Source of the DNA: Chlorops oryzae
Lineage: Eukaryota; Arthropoda; Insecta; Diptera; Chloropidae
Length of the DNA stretch: 64,000 nucleotides
Reading direction: 5' to 3'
NCBI GenBank assembly: GCA_020466095.1
Contig: CM035807.1
Location: 59,057,037 to 59,121,036, forward strand
In this document: positions 40,355 through 51,880 of the stretch, piece after piece
How positions within the stretch are numbered: the first letter of the stretch is position 1
How the letters are laid out: every line of letters begins with the position of its first letter
Notes under the pieces: model-generated
The model's database searches: none
What the model saw: the letters and a program-made list of their open reading frames with translations, nothing else
What the model was told of the DNA's origin: nothing
Position numbers and translations under genes: made by a program

Positions 40355-43065
40355 ATGGAAAGGAAAGCTCGCTCAATGGAGTCCTTGGCCGCTCAACAAT
40401 GGCTAAACACGCTGCAGGTCCAATTCGATCGCTTCACGACAAACAATGATGCACTCATGTCCAGGGCAGAGAAAGGCGAACTAGTAGAGTACATTGCGTT
40501 GACTGAAAAGACGATTACCATGTACAATGCGTGTTTCGTTGCCCTGAGCAGGAGGGTGCAGCCAAAGGCAGCCACGGACGCCAACCCACTCTCAAGTGTC
40601 GAAATAAAAATGGATATGCTCGCTATTCCGGAATTCGATGGAGAACTGCACAATTGGCTTGCTTTTAAGGAAGTCTTCGAAACGTTGGTGCACAATGTTA
40701 GTTACCTGGATGCATACAAGCTGGGCAATCTCCAAGCAGCGGTAAAAGGTAATGCCGTTTCCCTGGTCGGTGGCATTTATTCCGGAGGTTACCAGGAAGT
40801 TTGGAGTGCACTGAAGCTGCGGTATGAGAATCAAAAGCTCCTATCTGAGACGCATGTTACGCGTTTGTTGAATATTAACCCAGTCCAAGAGGAATCTCAA
40901 AAATCCTTATTCGCGGTCATCGATGCCGTGGAGGAAAGTCTCTGGGCACTAAAGGTAATGAATTTACCAAAGCAGCACTGGGATGCGCTTACGGTTCCAA
41001 TTAAGAAATCGAATTTGCCGGCTGTGACCCAAAGGACGTGGTGTATGACGTGTTCAGCCACCGAGCTCCCATCGCTTCAAGCATTATTGCAATTTCTCGC
41101 ACAGCGCGCCCAGAGTCTAGCTTGTGACTGCGGAAAGGGCGCTAAGAAGATGGATGCACATTCTCGTTGTCGTGCGTTCGCATACGGCTTACACCATCTC
41201 CTAATCGCATTGCACGTTCTGCAACGGAAGCCATCGAACATCAAGATATCCTGATCTGCTACCGTTCAACTCTGCTCAACGATTTGTAGCGATGAAAGCA
41301 AAGCATTTATGCCACAATTGTTTGAAGAGCGGCCACTATGCAAATCGGTGTTCATCTGGTAACTGCAGAAATTGTAGACGCAAACACAATACCATCCTGT
41401 GTCAGAACGACGCTCCAGTGGCTTCAGTGCCTGCGACGACGCCGGCGCCAGAGGTTGCATCAACCACGGCTTTGGCCTCGATCTCCTCCAGCTCAGAACC
41501 CGAGTGGTCTCCAGGGAACAATCCACGGACGTTCATGGCAGTAAACCAATCTACAGTGTTACTCGCTACAGCAAGAGCATTAGGGTTTGACGAGCACGGT
41601 GAATCCCGTGTGGCTCGTATACTCTGCGACCCGGGATCTCAGGCGAGCTTTATAACCGACAGGTTGGCTAATCACTTGCGTCTTCCAAATCGAAACCACA
41701 ACTTGATGGTGGAGGGTATTGGAGGATTTCCGCATACCCGTTCATCTAGCAGCATCTGGCAGGGCTCTCCCATGCAGACCCTTAGTTCGGCACGCCTGGT
41801 GGCATCGACATGCTGCTAGGCGCACATGTGTGGTGTATCATTGTGGAAGGAATCATTCGCAATGGTAGCCAGAATGAACCGCATGCTCAATGTACCCGCT
41901 TGGGATGGGTCGTCTTTGGACCGGCGTCGACAGATGCTACTAACGACGCCATACCAATGGCCTTCAGGGCCCAATAATCCAAGAAAGAGCTTATGGAAGA
42001 GCTACTGGAAAACCTCTGGAGGATTATTTTCTACGACGTACTCTCGAAGAGATGACGGAAGGTACATAGTCCATATACCACTTAGTCGTCCGAGTGATGA
42101 GCTCGGTGGATCCTACGTTCAAGCATTGCGACAGTTTGAGTGCTTGGAACGCCGACTCGTCGGAAACGGTCAATTACGGGCACGGTATCCTCAGTTCATG
42201 AGGGAGTATGCGGCCTTAGGCCATATGACGAAGGTAACTAATTTGCGAGATAAGAAGAACTATTACTACATACCTCATCATGCCGTGATAAATAAATTTA
42301 GGGTGGTATTCAACGCGTCGACACGCCCGACCAACAGACGTTCGCTCAACGACATTCCGCATGTCGGATCAACCATTCAGGACTCCATAGTGAACATCAT
42401 TCTGAGATTTCGCAGATACCAATTTGCAATTACGGCGAACATAGAGAAAATGTTCCGTCCGGTTTTGGTGACCTCTGAGCAAAGGAATCTCCAACGGATT
42501 CTTTGGCGCGAATCGCCTAGTGAGCCGTTGACGGCATACCCTCTCAACACGATTACTTATGGCATGGCATCAAGTCCATACAACGCGGTGAGGGCATTGC
42601 ATCAATGGGCTCTGGACAACTGTCATTTGGTTGACAACCACGACGCTGCTTTGACCGCACGCGATTCAATTCTCTCGGACTTTTATTTGGATGGTTGTTT
42701 CACAAGCTGTAGCAGCGAGTGAGCTGCAGTATCCTAGAGCCCTAATGTTGACAAAATCCTTCGCGGCGGGCAATTAACCCTCCGTAAGTGGAACTCCAAT
42801 GCAGCATCTGTTCTACGACAATTGGCTCCAGACACAATAGCAGCAGATGACAACACCATTAGGGAAGCTACATCCCTTTTGGGCATAATTTGGCAACTCA
42901 GCACTGATCCCACTGAGCTCCTGTTTCGCATCAATTTTGCGGGCTCTCCAGGCACTGTGACAAAGCGCCATGTGCTCAGCGAGATCGCCAGGCTTTTCAG
43001 CCCAACCGGCATTCTGTATTCTGTCTCCAGTTCCGGGGCGAGGAAGAATTTTTATGCAAACACTT
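40355..43065 (+). pseudogene. BEL2 gag, protease and RT (first part)
   Basis: Gag from ATG 40355 or 40376 to 41254: DUF1759 region with FDGELHNWLAFKEVFETLVH and LRYENQKLLSETHVTRLLNI. It is broken by frameshifts at about 41010-41290. Zinc knuckles CHNCLKSGHYANRC and CRNCRRKHNTILC lie at 41310-41400. The protease site ILCDPGSQASFI (D-P-G) is near 41622. The RT frame is 41826-42722: FRVVFNASTRPTNRRSLNDI, AITANIEKMF and FYLDGCF, where the family has Y-V-D-D, so the active site is lost. A final piece at 42822-43060 (LFSPTGILY) belongs to the RT/RNase H connection. It is split at 43065 by the roo-like element and resumes at 51886. Confidence 0.8.
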
Positions 43066-43472
43066 TGTTTGAGAAACATATTGATCACTTTGTTTTGCAT
43101 TGAACAAGCATATCGAATTCGGCACTCAGAATTGCATAACAATATGATTGCATATGAGGTTCAGACGAATGCAGTTCGCGTGGGAAACTGCATATCAGCA
43201 AAATGTAAGAAAAGCTAACAAACCACCGCGGCACATGTCACTGCACGTTGCTCACTAAATACACTAAAATTATTTTATTAGAAGTAAGCAAAATTTATGT
43301 ATAAAAATGCAACTTTCTAGTCAATAAAGAGCAGTTCAATCAAAACCATTGAATTTGAATGTTAGCTTCCGGATCGACGCTCAAGTGTGTTTGTTCCACA
43401 TTAGTAACAGAATTTGGTGCCTGGATCGACACTCAAGTGTGTTCGTTCCACATAAGAATTGAATTCTGTACA
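43066..43472 (+). repeat. 5' LTR of the roo-like element
   Basis: 407 bp, TG...CA. It contains tataaaaatg near 43300 and AATAAA near 43324. Its 3' part has an internal duplication of ggatcgac[g/a]ctcaagtgtgtt. It is directly followed by the primer site at 43473. Confidence 0.9.
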
Positions 43473-43490
43473 TGGTGACCCCGAAAATTC
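43473..43490 (+). other. Primer-binding site of the roo-like element
   Basis: TGGTGACCCCGAAAATTC follows the LTR with no gap. The TGGTGACCCCGA core is usual for BEL/Pao elements. The exact tRNA is not verified. Confidence 0.65.
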
Positions 43491-43618
43491 AAAAGAATCT
43501 TTTAAATTCGAACGCGTAAACGTAAAATCGAAAAATCGCAAGTGAAATTAAGAAAAGTTCGTCGCGTTTTTTTAATCGCATAAAACCATACGGAGTCGAA
43601 AGATATTCATCATCAACG

Positions 43619-46600
43619 ATGGCATCAATTCAAAGGCAGCAGGAACTAGGTTCCTTAATCGAGAAAGTTATCGCAAATTTCAAAAAAGATGGCAAAGACC
43701 GCAAGACACCAGAGTACCTGGAAGAACGTATAAGACGACTACAAGAGCTGGCAAATGAATTTCATCGTAATCATAAGGAAATTCTGGCTAAAAAAGAAGT
43801 CGCAGCGGAAGATGACTATTTCATGGAAAATTATTATGACAAGATGAACGACTTGGTAATCCGGTACATCAAAATAATGGAAGGTCTAAGCATGGAACAC
43901 GTTTTAATGGATGGCGGTGCTGTAGGTGGTGAATTCGACAGTCGCAGGGGCGCAGGTTCTACAACGAAGGTGCAACAATCCAAATCTCAACCAAACACGA
44001 ATGAAAATGGAACTCTAAGCACGAAGACGCAGAAGTTATTAAGAAACCAAAAGGCATTAGTTAAGGCGCTAAATCGCAACATCGAAGAGATCAATGCTCA
44101 AGCTCATATGGAGCATCCAAATACGTACTACATGTTGAAATCTGGCATCCTGGAAAAATATTTGTCGGAGTTCACTCAAAACAATGACGTCCTCTGGGAA
44201 TCCACAACGGACGACCACATTCTCGAATATACACCAGAATTATTCTATGATATGGAGTCGAAGGTGGCATCAGTCCTAGTGGAGCTTCGACAACACATTC
44301 CAAAAGAGGATCAGGCAGCTAGACCACAAGAATCATCGAATCATCATGACAACGAGATTCTTCTGCCCAGAATTTCTGTGCCGACATTTAATGGCAACTA
44401 TTTGCAGTGGATGGCCTTCAAGGATCTATATACTGAGATCGTTCACACAGCAAATATCAGCGATGCAAGAAAAATGCACTATTTAACCCAAGCTCTCGCG
44501 GGGGAACCTAAAAAACTAATACAGCACCTTCCAGCGATCGGAGGGAACTACACTGCGGCCTGGTCCATTTTAATAAACAGGTACGACAACCAAAGGTTGC
44601 TTGTTACAACACTGCTGAACAAGTTACTAACGCAGCCAACCACTAAGTCCGAGTCATCATCGTCCCTCAAGACATTGCACGACGTAACACATGAATGTAT
44701 GCATGGCCTGGCAGCGCAACGCCTTCCGGTTCACTATTGGGATACAATTGTGGCACATATTGTTCTCAAAAAACTGGACCAGGCCACCCAAACGTCATTC
44801 GAGCAAGGCCTGGACGACAACCGGCGATTGGTTACTCTTGAAGAAGTGTTAAAGTTTCTTGAACGCAGGTTCCAATCACTAGAAGTCCGAGGAAAAGGCG
44901 ACTCGTCTTCCAAAACAGTTGCTGCATATGTGGAGAATGACAGCAAATGTAAGGTCTGCAACAAAGACACTCATCCGATCTACCAATGTGGCAAATTTAC
45001 AAGCTCAACGTGCAAAGAAAGGTGGCAGTTGGTGAATCAGCATAAGCTCTGCGCGAACTGTCTTAAACCAGGACACTCATCCAATAAATGTAAACGACAA
45101 CACTGCACCAAGTGTACCAAAAAACACAACACGTTACTTCACGCTGAAAACTCCTATCAGACAGCAAAAAGGTCAACGGAGCAGGATGGGGCTAAGCAAA
45201 CTGACACAGCTCAAAACAATAAGAATGCAAGCAAGCAGCCTGACGTCACCACGGCCAGCGATACAACAAAGGTTAGCCTGCTCGCCAACAGCAACGAAAT
45301 CAACGAACACTACGTATTACTTGGAACAGCCTTAATAGATTTGGTAACAGCTGATGGACAACGAATTGAATGCCGAGCTCTATTAGACTCCTGCTCCCAG
45401 GTCAACCTAATTACGGAACGGCTATTAAAGAAACTAAGAGGAACTACCAGAGCCGACCCAACGTGTGTAGAGGGAGTCGGAGTAACAGAAAACACGGTTC
45501 TTCATCGCACCACAATTCATCTGAGATCAAAATACAACAAGTTCAGTGCCACCGTAGATGCTCATGTACTTCCAAAAATCGTCTCCAACCAACCGTCTCA
45601 CAAAATACAAATTGACGATTGGAACATTCCAAATGAGTTAAATCTGGCGGACCCCACTTTTTCTAGGCCAGGACGTATCGACTGCTTACTAGGAGCGGAA
45701 CTTTATTTGGACCTTCTTACAAAAGGCAGGAAGAGGCTATCCGAGAATCTTCCAACACTCCAGAACACGGTTTTTGGATGGATAATTGCAGGCAGTATCA
45801 CCAGTCCCCACTCCAATATAGCCACATGTGGAGTGTGTACAACACAGGAGCTTGAGGATACTATTTCGAAATTCTGGCAGCTTGAAGACACACCGCACTC
45901 GAGCACGTCGCTTACAGAGGATGAACTACGCTGCGAATCTCACTTTGCACAACACACGACGAGGTCAAACGCGGGAAAATATGTAGTCAAGTTGCCTCTC
46001 AAGGAGCATCCATCAGTCTTGGGGAAGTCAAAAGCCATAGCATACAGCAGGTTCATGTCTTTGGAGAGGAGATTGACCCAAAATCCATCACTAAGAGCAC
46101 AATACACGCACTTCATGATGGAATACGAAAAATTGGGGCACATGACTGAAATCGACCCAAAGCAAGAACTTCTTACGCATTATTTCATCCCTCATCATTG
46201 TATTCTCCGACCAGAAAGTACAACTACAAAATTAAGAGTAGTGTTTGATGCGTCTGCTAAGACGACAAATGGATTGTCACTCAACGACATCATGTACATC
46301 GGACCCACTGTCCAAAGCGAACTCTTTTCCCTCCTGCTACGTTTTAGAATTCATAAATATGTTCTAAAAACAGATGTGGAAAAGATGTATCGTCAGATAT
46401 GGGTCAATGAGGACGATCGGAAACTGCAGCTGATAATGTGGAGGAACAGCCCGACTGAAAATCTGAAGTACTATCAACTTAATACAGTGACATACGGAAC
46501 ACGGGCGGCTCCATATCTCGCAACACGCTGCTTGAATCAATTAGCCGATGAATATCAACACCAATTTCCTCTTGGGGCAGCATCACTTAAAGCAGATTTT

Positions 46601-49600
46601 TATGTAGATGACGGACTTTTGGGCGCAGACTCTTTGCGAGAAGCTCTGGAAATGCAGCAACAACTAATTGATGTTCTTCAAAGAGCTGGAATGCAACTCC
46701 GAAAATGGTGTGCAAACAGTCCAAAATTACTGCATGGGATTCCCGCAGGAGACCAAGAAATTGACCTTAATTTTGACTCTCAAGAAACTCAAGCCACCAA
46801 AACCTTAGGTCTGACGTGGCTCCCCAAAACGGATGTTTTTTGCATAAAAACAAACCTCAAAAGAAGAACAACGACCACTAAAAGAAGCATGACCTCTGAC
46901 TTGGCCCGCATTTTTGACCCATTAGGATTGGTCGGTCCGGTAGTGGTTACTGCAAAAATTTACATACAGCAATTATGGCAGCTTAAAATCGACTGGGACT
47001 CGGATCTTCCGTTGGAAATTCAACAACGATGGATGCGGTTGCAAGATGACCTGCCAGCACTGGACAATGTTAAAATTTCGCGACACGTGCTTAGTCAGCA
47101 AGGTCAGCTGAACATACAACTGCATGCTTTCGCTGATGCATCCGAGAAGGCATACGGTGCGGCAATCTACATCAGGTCTGTGCAAAAGGATAAAACGATC
47201 AAGCTGAACTTACTTTGTTCCAAGTCACGCGTGGCACCACTAAAGCAGCAAACGATTCCACGTTTGGAACTATGCGCCGCCCTGTTAGCAGCCGAGCTAA
47301 TGACAAGAGTAAAAGGTGATTTGAACTACCAAAATAAGGCAAGTTACCTGTGGACAGATTCACAAATCGTGCTTTCATGGATAAACAATCATCCAGGCAC
47401 GCTTCCAGTTTTTGTTGCACACCGAATTATAAAAATTAATCAGTTGACGAGGCCAGAGCAATGGCGACACGTGCCATCCAAGCAAAACCCAGCAGATTTG
47501 CTCTCAAGAGGAATAAAACCGAGAGAATTGGCCACGTGCCATATGTGGTTCTTTGGACCATTATTCTTATATGAGCCTGAGCCTAGGTGGCCACCTCCCT
47601 TCAACAGGGAATTAGTCATTGAAAATAGTCCAGCAACGGTAGCCATAACGTCAAAACAGGCAGACTTGGCAGAGGACCCACTGGTGTATTCAATCCCATC
47701 CAGAAATTCATTTCTCTATCTCCAGAGAGTGACTGGATACGTACTGCGATTTTCAAAAAATTGCAAAAAATCTAAACATGCTCGACCAAAAAATAAGCAA
47801 CTGTCACCGGCAGAACTAGATGCAGCATTGAAATTAATAGTACGCCAAATTCAAACGTCCGACTTTCAAGATCTACTGAAGATCTTACGAAAAGAAGGAA
47901 AAGTACCAAACTCGAACTCCCTTAATTCTCTGGCTCCATTCTTAGATGAAGAAGGAATAATCAGAGTAGGCGGCAGATTACAAGCATCATCTCAACAATA
48001 TGACACGAAGCATCAAATGATCCTACCTGGAGATGATCCCATCACGAAATTGCTTTTAGAAAAGATGCACAAGGAGAATTATCATTGTGGACCCTCGGCA
48101 CTGCTCGCGTTCGTCAAACAACGATTTTGGCCACTTAAAGGCAGAAGCTTGGCAAGATCAGTCGTTCAACATTGTGTAAGGTGTACGCGATCAAGGCCCG
48201 TTTTATACAAACAAGTTATGGGGAACTTACCACCATCACGAGTCGAACCAGCGCGCCCATTTCTACACACCGGCGTAGACTATTGTGGACCTTTCCGAGT
48301 ACATTTTAAAACTCGAGGAAAGGCGCCACAAAAGGCGTACATTGCCGTCTTCTGCTGCTTCTCGACTAAGGCCGTACACTTGGAACTAGTAACGGAGTTA
48401 ACGACCGACGCATTTATCGGAGCTCTCAAACGATTTATTGCACGCAGGGGTTACTGCAAAACAATATTTTGCGACAATGCAACGAACTTTGTGGGAGCCA
48501 AAAACCAACTCGAGGAGCTCACCAGCAGCATCTATTCATCAAAGGCATCCGATTCCATCATACGAACCTGTAGTGAAAAAGGAATTAGCTTCCAGTTCAT
48601 CCCACCAAGAGCTCCACACTTTGGCGGTCTATGGGAAGCGGCGGTGAAGTCAACAAAAAAACTGCTGGCTCCAAAACTGCATGAAGCGACAATGACATTC
48701 GAGGAATTAAACACGGTTGTGACTGAAGTCGAAGCAATGCTTAATTCACGGCCACTAGTTCCAATGTCCTCCGATCCGAATGATCTAAGCGCACTTACTC
48801 CGGGACATTTCCTCATTGGAGAGCCATTGAGGGCAAACATTGATGCCGACACCGAACCAATGAAAACAAAGATGTCAACACGATGGGAAGAGGTCTCCAA
48901 AATTAAACACAAATTCTGGGAGCGCTGGTCAAAGGAGTATTTAGCCGAGCTGCAATTGCGACATAAATGGAAGGGCCCGACAACCATTATCAAGCCAGAC
49001 ACATTGGTAATTATCAAGGAGGACAATGTCCCCGTATTACAATGGCCACTGGGTCGAATAATAAATGTGTATAAGGGAGACGATGGAGCCGTACGAGTGT
49101 GCGATATTCGGACTCACAAAGGAATAATCCAGCGACCCATACACAGACTGGCGCCACTTTTTCCGGAAGACAGTAGCGAAGAAAACGTCGGAGAAGAAAG
49201 CCGAACAAAGGAAGCTCCTGAAACGTCAAAGGTCTCCTTACCGATTAGCATCCCCCTAAGTCGCCTTAAAAATGTTCACTCATTCAACAACGAAGTCATT
49301 CCAAACAAGGTTAGACGCATTGAACCAACCCTTCTTTTCACCCTGATAGCGCTAATCCTGTTGCCTGTAATCCTGTGCAATCCAGTCAATATCACGACGT
49401 TTAGCCAGAAGCCAGGAGTATACTTCGAACAGCTTGGATCCGCAAGGCCTATCACCTCTAATTGGAACATGATAGTGTATTACGACCTGCAACCATATAG
49501 AGACCAAATAGACGTGCTAATTGATGGGATCAACACATTGCAAATATTGTGTGTCCAACCCAAAAACGACACAACATGCACTTTCTTCATTGAATATTTC

Positions 49601-51043
49601 GAAAAAATTGAAAAGCAGCTACAAACAGAACTCAATCTGCTTTCTGTCAACAGGGCAAAAAGAGGTGCTGTAGATTTGGTCGGAAATATCGCCAATTCAC
49701 TTTTTGGGGTCCTCGACTCTAACTATGCCACTAAGATGTCGGAGACCATCACCGGCTTAAGAACAAATGACGAACATCTTGAGCACCTGCTCAAAAATCA
49801 AACTTCGTTGATAAATTCAACGATAAACATTTTCAAAGACGAACAACTGAGAATTAAAAGCAAGTTTGATGAAATCGATCGGCAAATCGACGATTTGCGT
49901 CACGGACGGGCATCGAGTGCTACAAACAGCAAAATAGTAATTCTTACATTGGCAATTCAGATGTGCATTATTGCATCAAGATTGCAAGGGACACATGCTT
50001 CAATTCTGGACGTATTAATTGACAGCCATCACGGAAAAATTAATCCGTTCTTATTAACTCCTGAGCAATTGGGAGATGAAGTTAAGAAAATAAAGGCCCA
50101 CCTACCACCGGAATTACACTTGCCCATCCATCAGAACAATTTAATCGAAGTGTATCAGTTAATGAAGATTAACGGAGTTGTTGCGGAAAATCATGTGGTC
50201 TTCAGTATTGAATTGCCCTTAACAAATTCAAAGGAGTATAAACTGTTACACGTACTTCCGATTGCCACAGCAATAAATGGGACGCTAGCAGCAGTAAGAA
50301 CAGCGACATCGTTTCTAGCTGTCAGCCCGCATAACGACGAGTTGGTTCCGTTGTCCAATGAGCAAGTACAGTCATGCTTAAGTCTCAATAACAAGCAGTG
50401 GTTGTGCCCCAATATGCAAGCCACTTACTTTAAGGCATCGACCGTCTGTCAGTGTGAACTAGACTTACTCAACAACGAGAGCGACCCCAGATGCGAACTA
50501 CACTGGTCGAATGATACGATTCTTTGGCATCAACTTAAACAGCCGAATAAATGGATCTACGCGACAACGAGCAACGTTCGCTTTACGGCTGTGTGTAAAT
50601 ACGAAAATCAGCAATTTACACTTCAACATAGCGGCATGATCCACTTCCGATCCGACTGCACGATCAGGAACGATCTGATAACTATACAGAGCCTCAAAAG
50701 ATTTGTGACTTCATTAAACGCAAAAAATAATAAATTTGGAGAATTAGTAGGACGAGCGCATCAATTTGATATCAACTCAACCCAAGTAACGGCGTTCGCA
50801 ACACAGTTTAAAGATTTAGAAATTATTCAACAACAACTAGCACTGATCAACGCATCAAGCTTTCCTTACACAACGAACGCCACACACAACCACAGCCTAA
50901 TCATCAGTTACGTAGCTGTGAGCCTAACAGTTCTTCTAGCGATCATAATAATTTCACTTGGCCGCAGACTGAAGCAAATAAAGGGATTACCACGTCAAGT
51001 GCCTATTCCAGCACCACGATCAATTGAAGACACCGCATGCTAA
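43619..51043 (+). CDS. Gag-Pol-Env polyprotein of the roo-like BEL element, intact
   Basis: 2474 codons from ATG 43619. Gag: coiled N-terminus, then DUF1759 (FNGNYLQWMAFKDLYTEIVH near 260) and zinc knuckles from residue 444 (CANCLKPGHSSNKC). Protease: LLDSCSQVNLI with Asp near 590; the Gly of D-S/T-G is Cys here. RT active site YVDD at 995-998. RNase H: AFADASEKAYGAAIY. Integrase: zinc domain, then Asp 1554 (GVDYCGPF), Asp 1619 (CDNATNF), Glu 1673 (GLWEAAVK). DUF5641-type tail to about 1860. Env-like part: hydrophobic signal near 1905-1920, a furin-type R-A-K-R at 2012-2015 followed by a baculovirus-F-like segment, many N-glycosylation sites, and a membrane anchor near 2427-2449 with a short basic tail. 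No stop or frameshift. Apart from the protease Cys it looks competent. Whether env is used is unknown. Confidence 0.92.
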   Translation: MASIQRQQELGSLIEKVIANFKKDGKDRKTPEYLEERIRRLQELANEFHRNHKEILAKKEVAAEDDYFMENYYDKMNDLVIRYIKIMEGLSMEHVLMDGGAVGGEFDSRRGAGSTTKVQQSKSQPNTNENGTLSTKTQKLLRNQKALVKALNRNIEEINAQAHMEHPNTYYMLKSGILEKYLSEFTQNNDVLWESTTDDHILEYTPELFYDMESKVASVLVELRQHIPKEDQAARPQESSNHHDNEILLPRISVPTFNGNYLQWMAFKDLYTEIVHTANISDARKMHYLTQALAGEPKKLIQHLPAIGGNYTAAWSILINRYDNQRLLVTTLLNKLLTQPTTKSESSSSLKTLHDVTHECMHGLAAQRLPVHYWDTIVAHIVLKKLDQATQTSFEQGLDDNRRLVTLEEVLKFLERRFQSLEVRGKGDSSSKTVAAYVENDSKCKVCNKDTHPIYQCGKFTSSTCKERWQLVNQHKLCANCLKPGHSSNKCKRQHCTKCTKKHNTLLHAENSYQTAKRSTEQDGAKQTDTAQNNKNASKQPDVTTASDTTKVSLLANSNEINEHYVLLGTALIDLVTADGQRIECRALLDSCSQVNLITERLLKKLRGTTRADPTCVEGVGVTENTVLHRTTIHLRSKYNKFSATVDAHVLPKIVSNQPSHKIQIDDWNIPNELNLADPTFSRPGRIDCLLGAELYLDLLTKGRKRLSENLPTLQNTVFGWIIAGSITSPHSNIATCGVCTTQELEDTISKFWQLEDTPHSSTSLTEDELRCESHFAQHTTRSNAGKYVVKLPLKEHPSVLGKSKAIAYSRFMSLERRLTQNPSLRAQYTHFMMEYEKLGHMTEIDPKQELLTHYFIPHHCILRPESTTTKLRVVFDASAKTTNGLSLNDIMYIGPTVQSELFSLLLRFRIHKYVLKTDVEKMYRQIWVNEDDRKLQLIMWRNSPTENLKYYQLNTVTYGTRAAPYLATRCLNQLADEYQHQFPLGAASLKADFYVDDGLLGADSLREALEMQQQLIDVLQRAGMQLRKWCANSPKLLHGIPAGDQEIDLNFDSQETQATKTLGLTWLPKTDVFCIKTNLKRRTTTTKRSMTSDLARIFDPLGLVGPVVVTAKIYIQQLWQLKIDWDSDLPLEIQQRWMRLQDDLPALDNVKISRHVLSQQGQLNIQLHAFADASEKAYGAAIYIRSVQKDKTIKLNLLCSKSRVAPLKQQTIPRLELCAALLAAELMTRVKGDLNYQNKASYLWTDSQIVLSWINNHPGTLPVFVAHRIIKINQLTRPEQWRHVPSKQNPADLLSRGIKPRELATCHMWFFGPLFLYEPEPRWPPPFNRELVIENSPATVAITSKQADLAEDPLVYSIPSRNSFLYLQRVTGYVLRFSKNCKKSKHARPKNKQLSPAELDAALKLIVRQIQTSDFQDLLKILRKEGKVPNSNSLNSLAPFLDEEGIIRVGGRLQASSQQYDTKHQMILPGDDPITKLLLEKMHKENYHCGPSALLAFVKQRFWPLKGRSLARSVVQHCVRCTRSRPVLYKQVMGNLPPSRVEPARPFLHTGVDYCGPFRVHFKTRGKAPQKAYIAVFCCFSTKAVHLELVTELTTDAFIGALKRFIARRGYCKTIFCDNATNFVGAKNQLEELTSSIYSSKASDSIIRTCSEKGISFQFIPPRAPHFGGLWEAAVKSTKKLLAPKLHEATMTFEELNTVVTEVEAMLNSRPLVPMSSDPNDLSALTPGHFLIGEPLRANIDADTEPMKTKMSTRWEEVSKIKHKFWERWSKEYLAELQLRHKWKGPTTIIKPDTLVIIKEDNVPVLQWPLGRIINVYKGDDGAVRVCDIRTHKGIIQRPIHRLAPLFPEDSSEENVGEESRTKEAPETSKVSLPISIPLSRLKNVHSFNNEVIPNKVRRIEPTLLFTLIALILLPVILCNPVNITTFSQKPGVYFEQLGSARPITSNWNMIVYYDLQPYRDQIDVLIDGINTLQILCVQPKNDTTCTFFIEYFEKIEKQLQTELNLLSVNRAKRGAVDLVGNIANSLFGVLDSNYATKMSETITGLRTNDEHLEHLLKNQTSLINSTINIFKDEQLRIKSKFDEIDRQIDDLRHGRASSATNSKIVILTLAIQMCIIASRLQGTHASILDVLIDSHHGKINPFLLTPEQLGDEVKKIKAHLPPELHLPIHQNNLIEVYQLMKINGVVAENHVVFSIELPLTNSKEYKLLHVLPIATAINGTLAAVRTATSFLAVSPHNDELVPLSNEQVQSCLSLNNKQWLCPNMQATYFKASTVCQCELDLLNNESDPRCELHWSNDTILWHQLKQPNKWIYATTSNVRFTAVCKYENQQFTLQHSGMIHFRSDCTIRNDLITIQSLKRFVTSLNAKNNKFGELVGRAHQFDINSTQVTAFATQFKDLEIIQQQLALINASSFPYTTNATHNHSLIISYVAVSLTVLLAIIIISLGRRLKQIKGLPRQVPIPAPRSIEDTAC

Positions 51044-51473
51044 GAATCTGTGAATTAGCTTTGAAATATTAATTGTCACAAAATTTAAAAAAATTTCCAT
51101 TAAACACTTACTACTCCATCTTCCAATGGCCTTTATTGCTAATCATACGTTTTTGTAAATCCGCTACATGTACTGTTAACGTAAAAATGTAAACGAAGAA
51201 TGAAAAATCAAGGCTTGGAATTCTTATTAGACTATAAGCATGACTTTGATCCAACTTTTTATGCAAGCTCAGCATTGTGCAAAAAAAAAAACCAAAACAA
51301 AAAAAAAAAAAAAAAAACAAAAACAAAAAGAAACAACAAACGCCAAAATCTGAGCTGAAGATACGAGTGAGCAACAGAGTGAAGTTTTTTTTTTATTCTT
51401 AATTCAAATCTCTATTCTCCCTACGAGGGTTGATCAAAATATCATTGAATTTAACAATTCAAGGCGGGCAGTA
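51044..51473 (+). other. 3' untranslated part and polypurine tract of the roo-like element
   Basis: No coding. An A-rich run (about 51281-51330, aaaaaccaaaacaaaa type) and, just before the LTR, caaggcgggcagta (51460-51473) as the likely polypurine tract. Confidence 0.6.
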
Positions 51474-51880
51474 TGTTTGAGAAACATATTGATCACTTTG
51501 TTTTGCATTGAACAAGCATATCGAATTCGGCACTCAGAATTGCATAACAATATGATTGCATATGAGGTTCAGACGAATGCAGTTCGCGTGGGAAACTGCA
51601 TATCAGCAAAATGTAAGAAAAGCTAACAAACCACCGCGGCACATGTCACTGCACGTTGCTCACTAAATACACTAAAATTATTTTATTAGAAGTAAGCAAA
51701 ATTTATGTATAAAAATGCAACTTTCTAGTCAATAAAGAGCAGTTCAATCAAAACCATTGAATTTGAATGTTAGCTTCCGGATCGACGCTCAAGTGTGTTC
51801 GTTCCACATTAGTAACAGAATTTGGTGCCTGGATCGACACTCAAGTGTGTTCGTTCCACATAAGAATTGAATTCTGTACA
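51474..51880 (+). repeat. 3' LTR of the roo-like element
   Basis: 407 bp, one base different from 43066-43472. Followed by CACTT, the second copy of the target duplication, after which BEL2 resumes. Confidence 0.92.

Larger units (their letters stand above)
43066..51880 (+). mobile_element. Near-intact roo-like BEL/Pao retroelement, 8815 bp
   Basis: Two 407-bp LTRs (43066-43472 and 51474-51880), TGTTTGAG...TCTGTACA, differ at a single base that I can find (a T/C in gtgtt[t/c]gttcc, 43402). CACTT is duplicated at 43061-43065 and 51881-51885. A primer site, one 2474-codon gag-pol-env frame without stops and a polypurine tract are present. The low LTR divergence marks a recent insertion. It lies in the RT/RNase H connection of BEL2. 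Single-frame layout with env matches roo of Drosophila. Confidence 0.92.
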
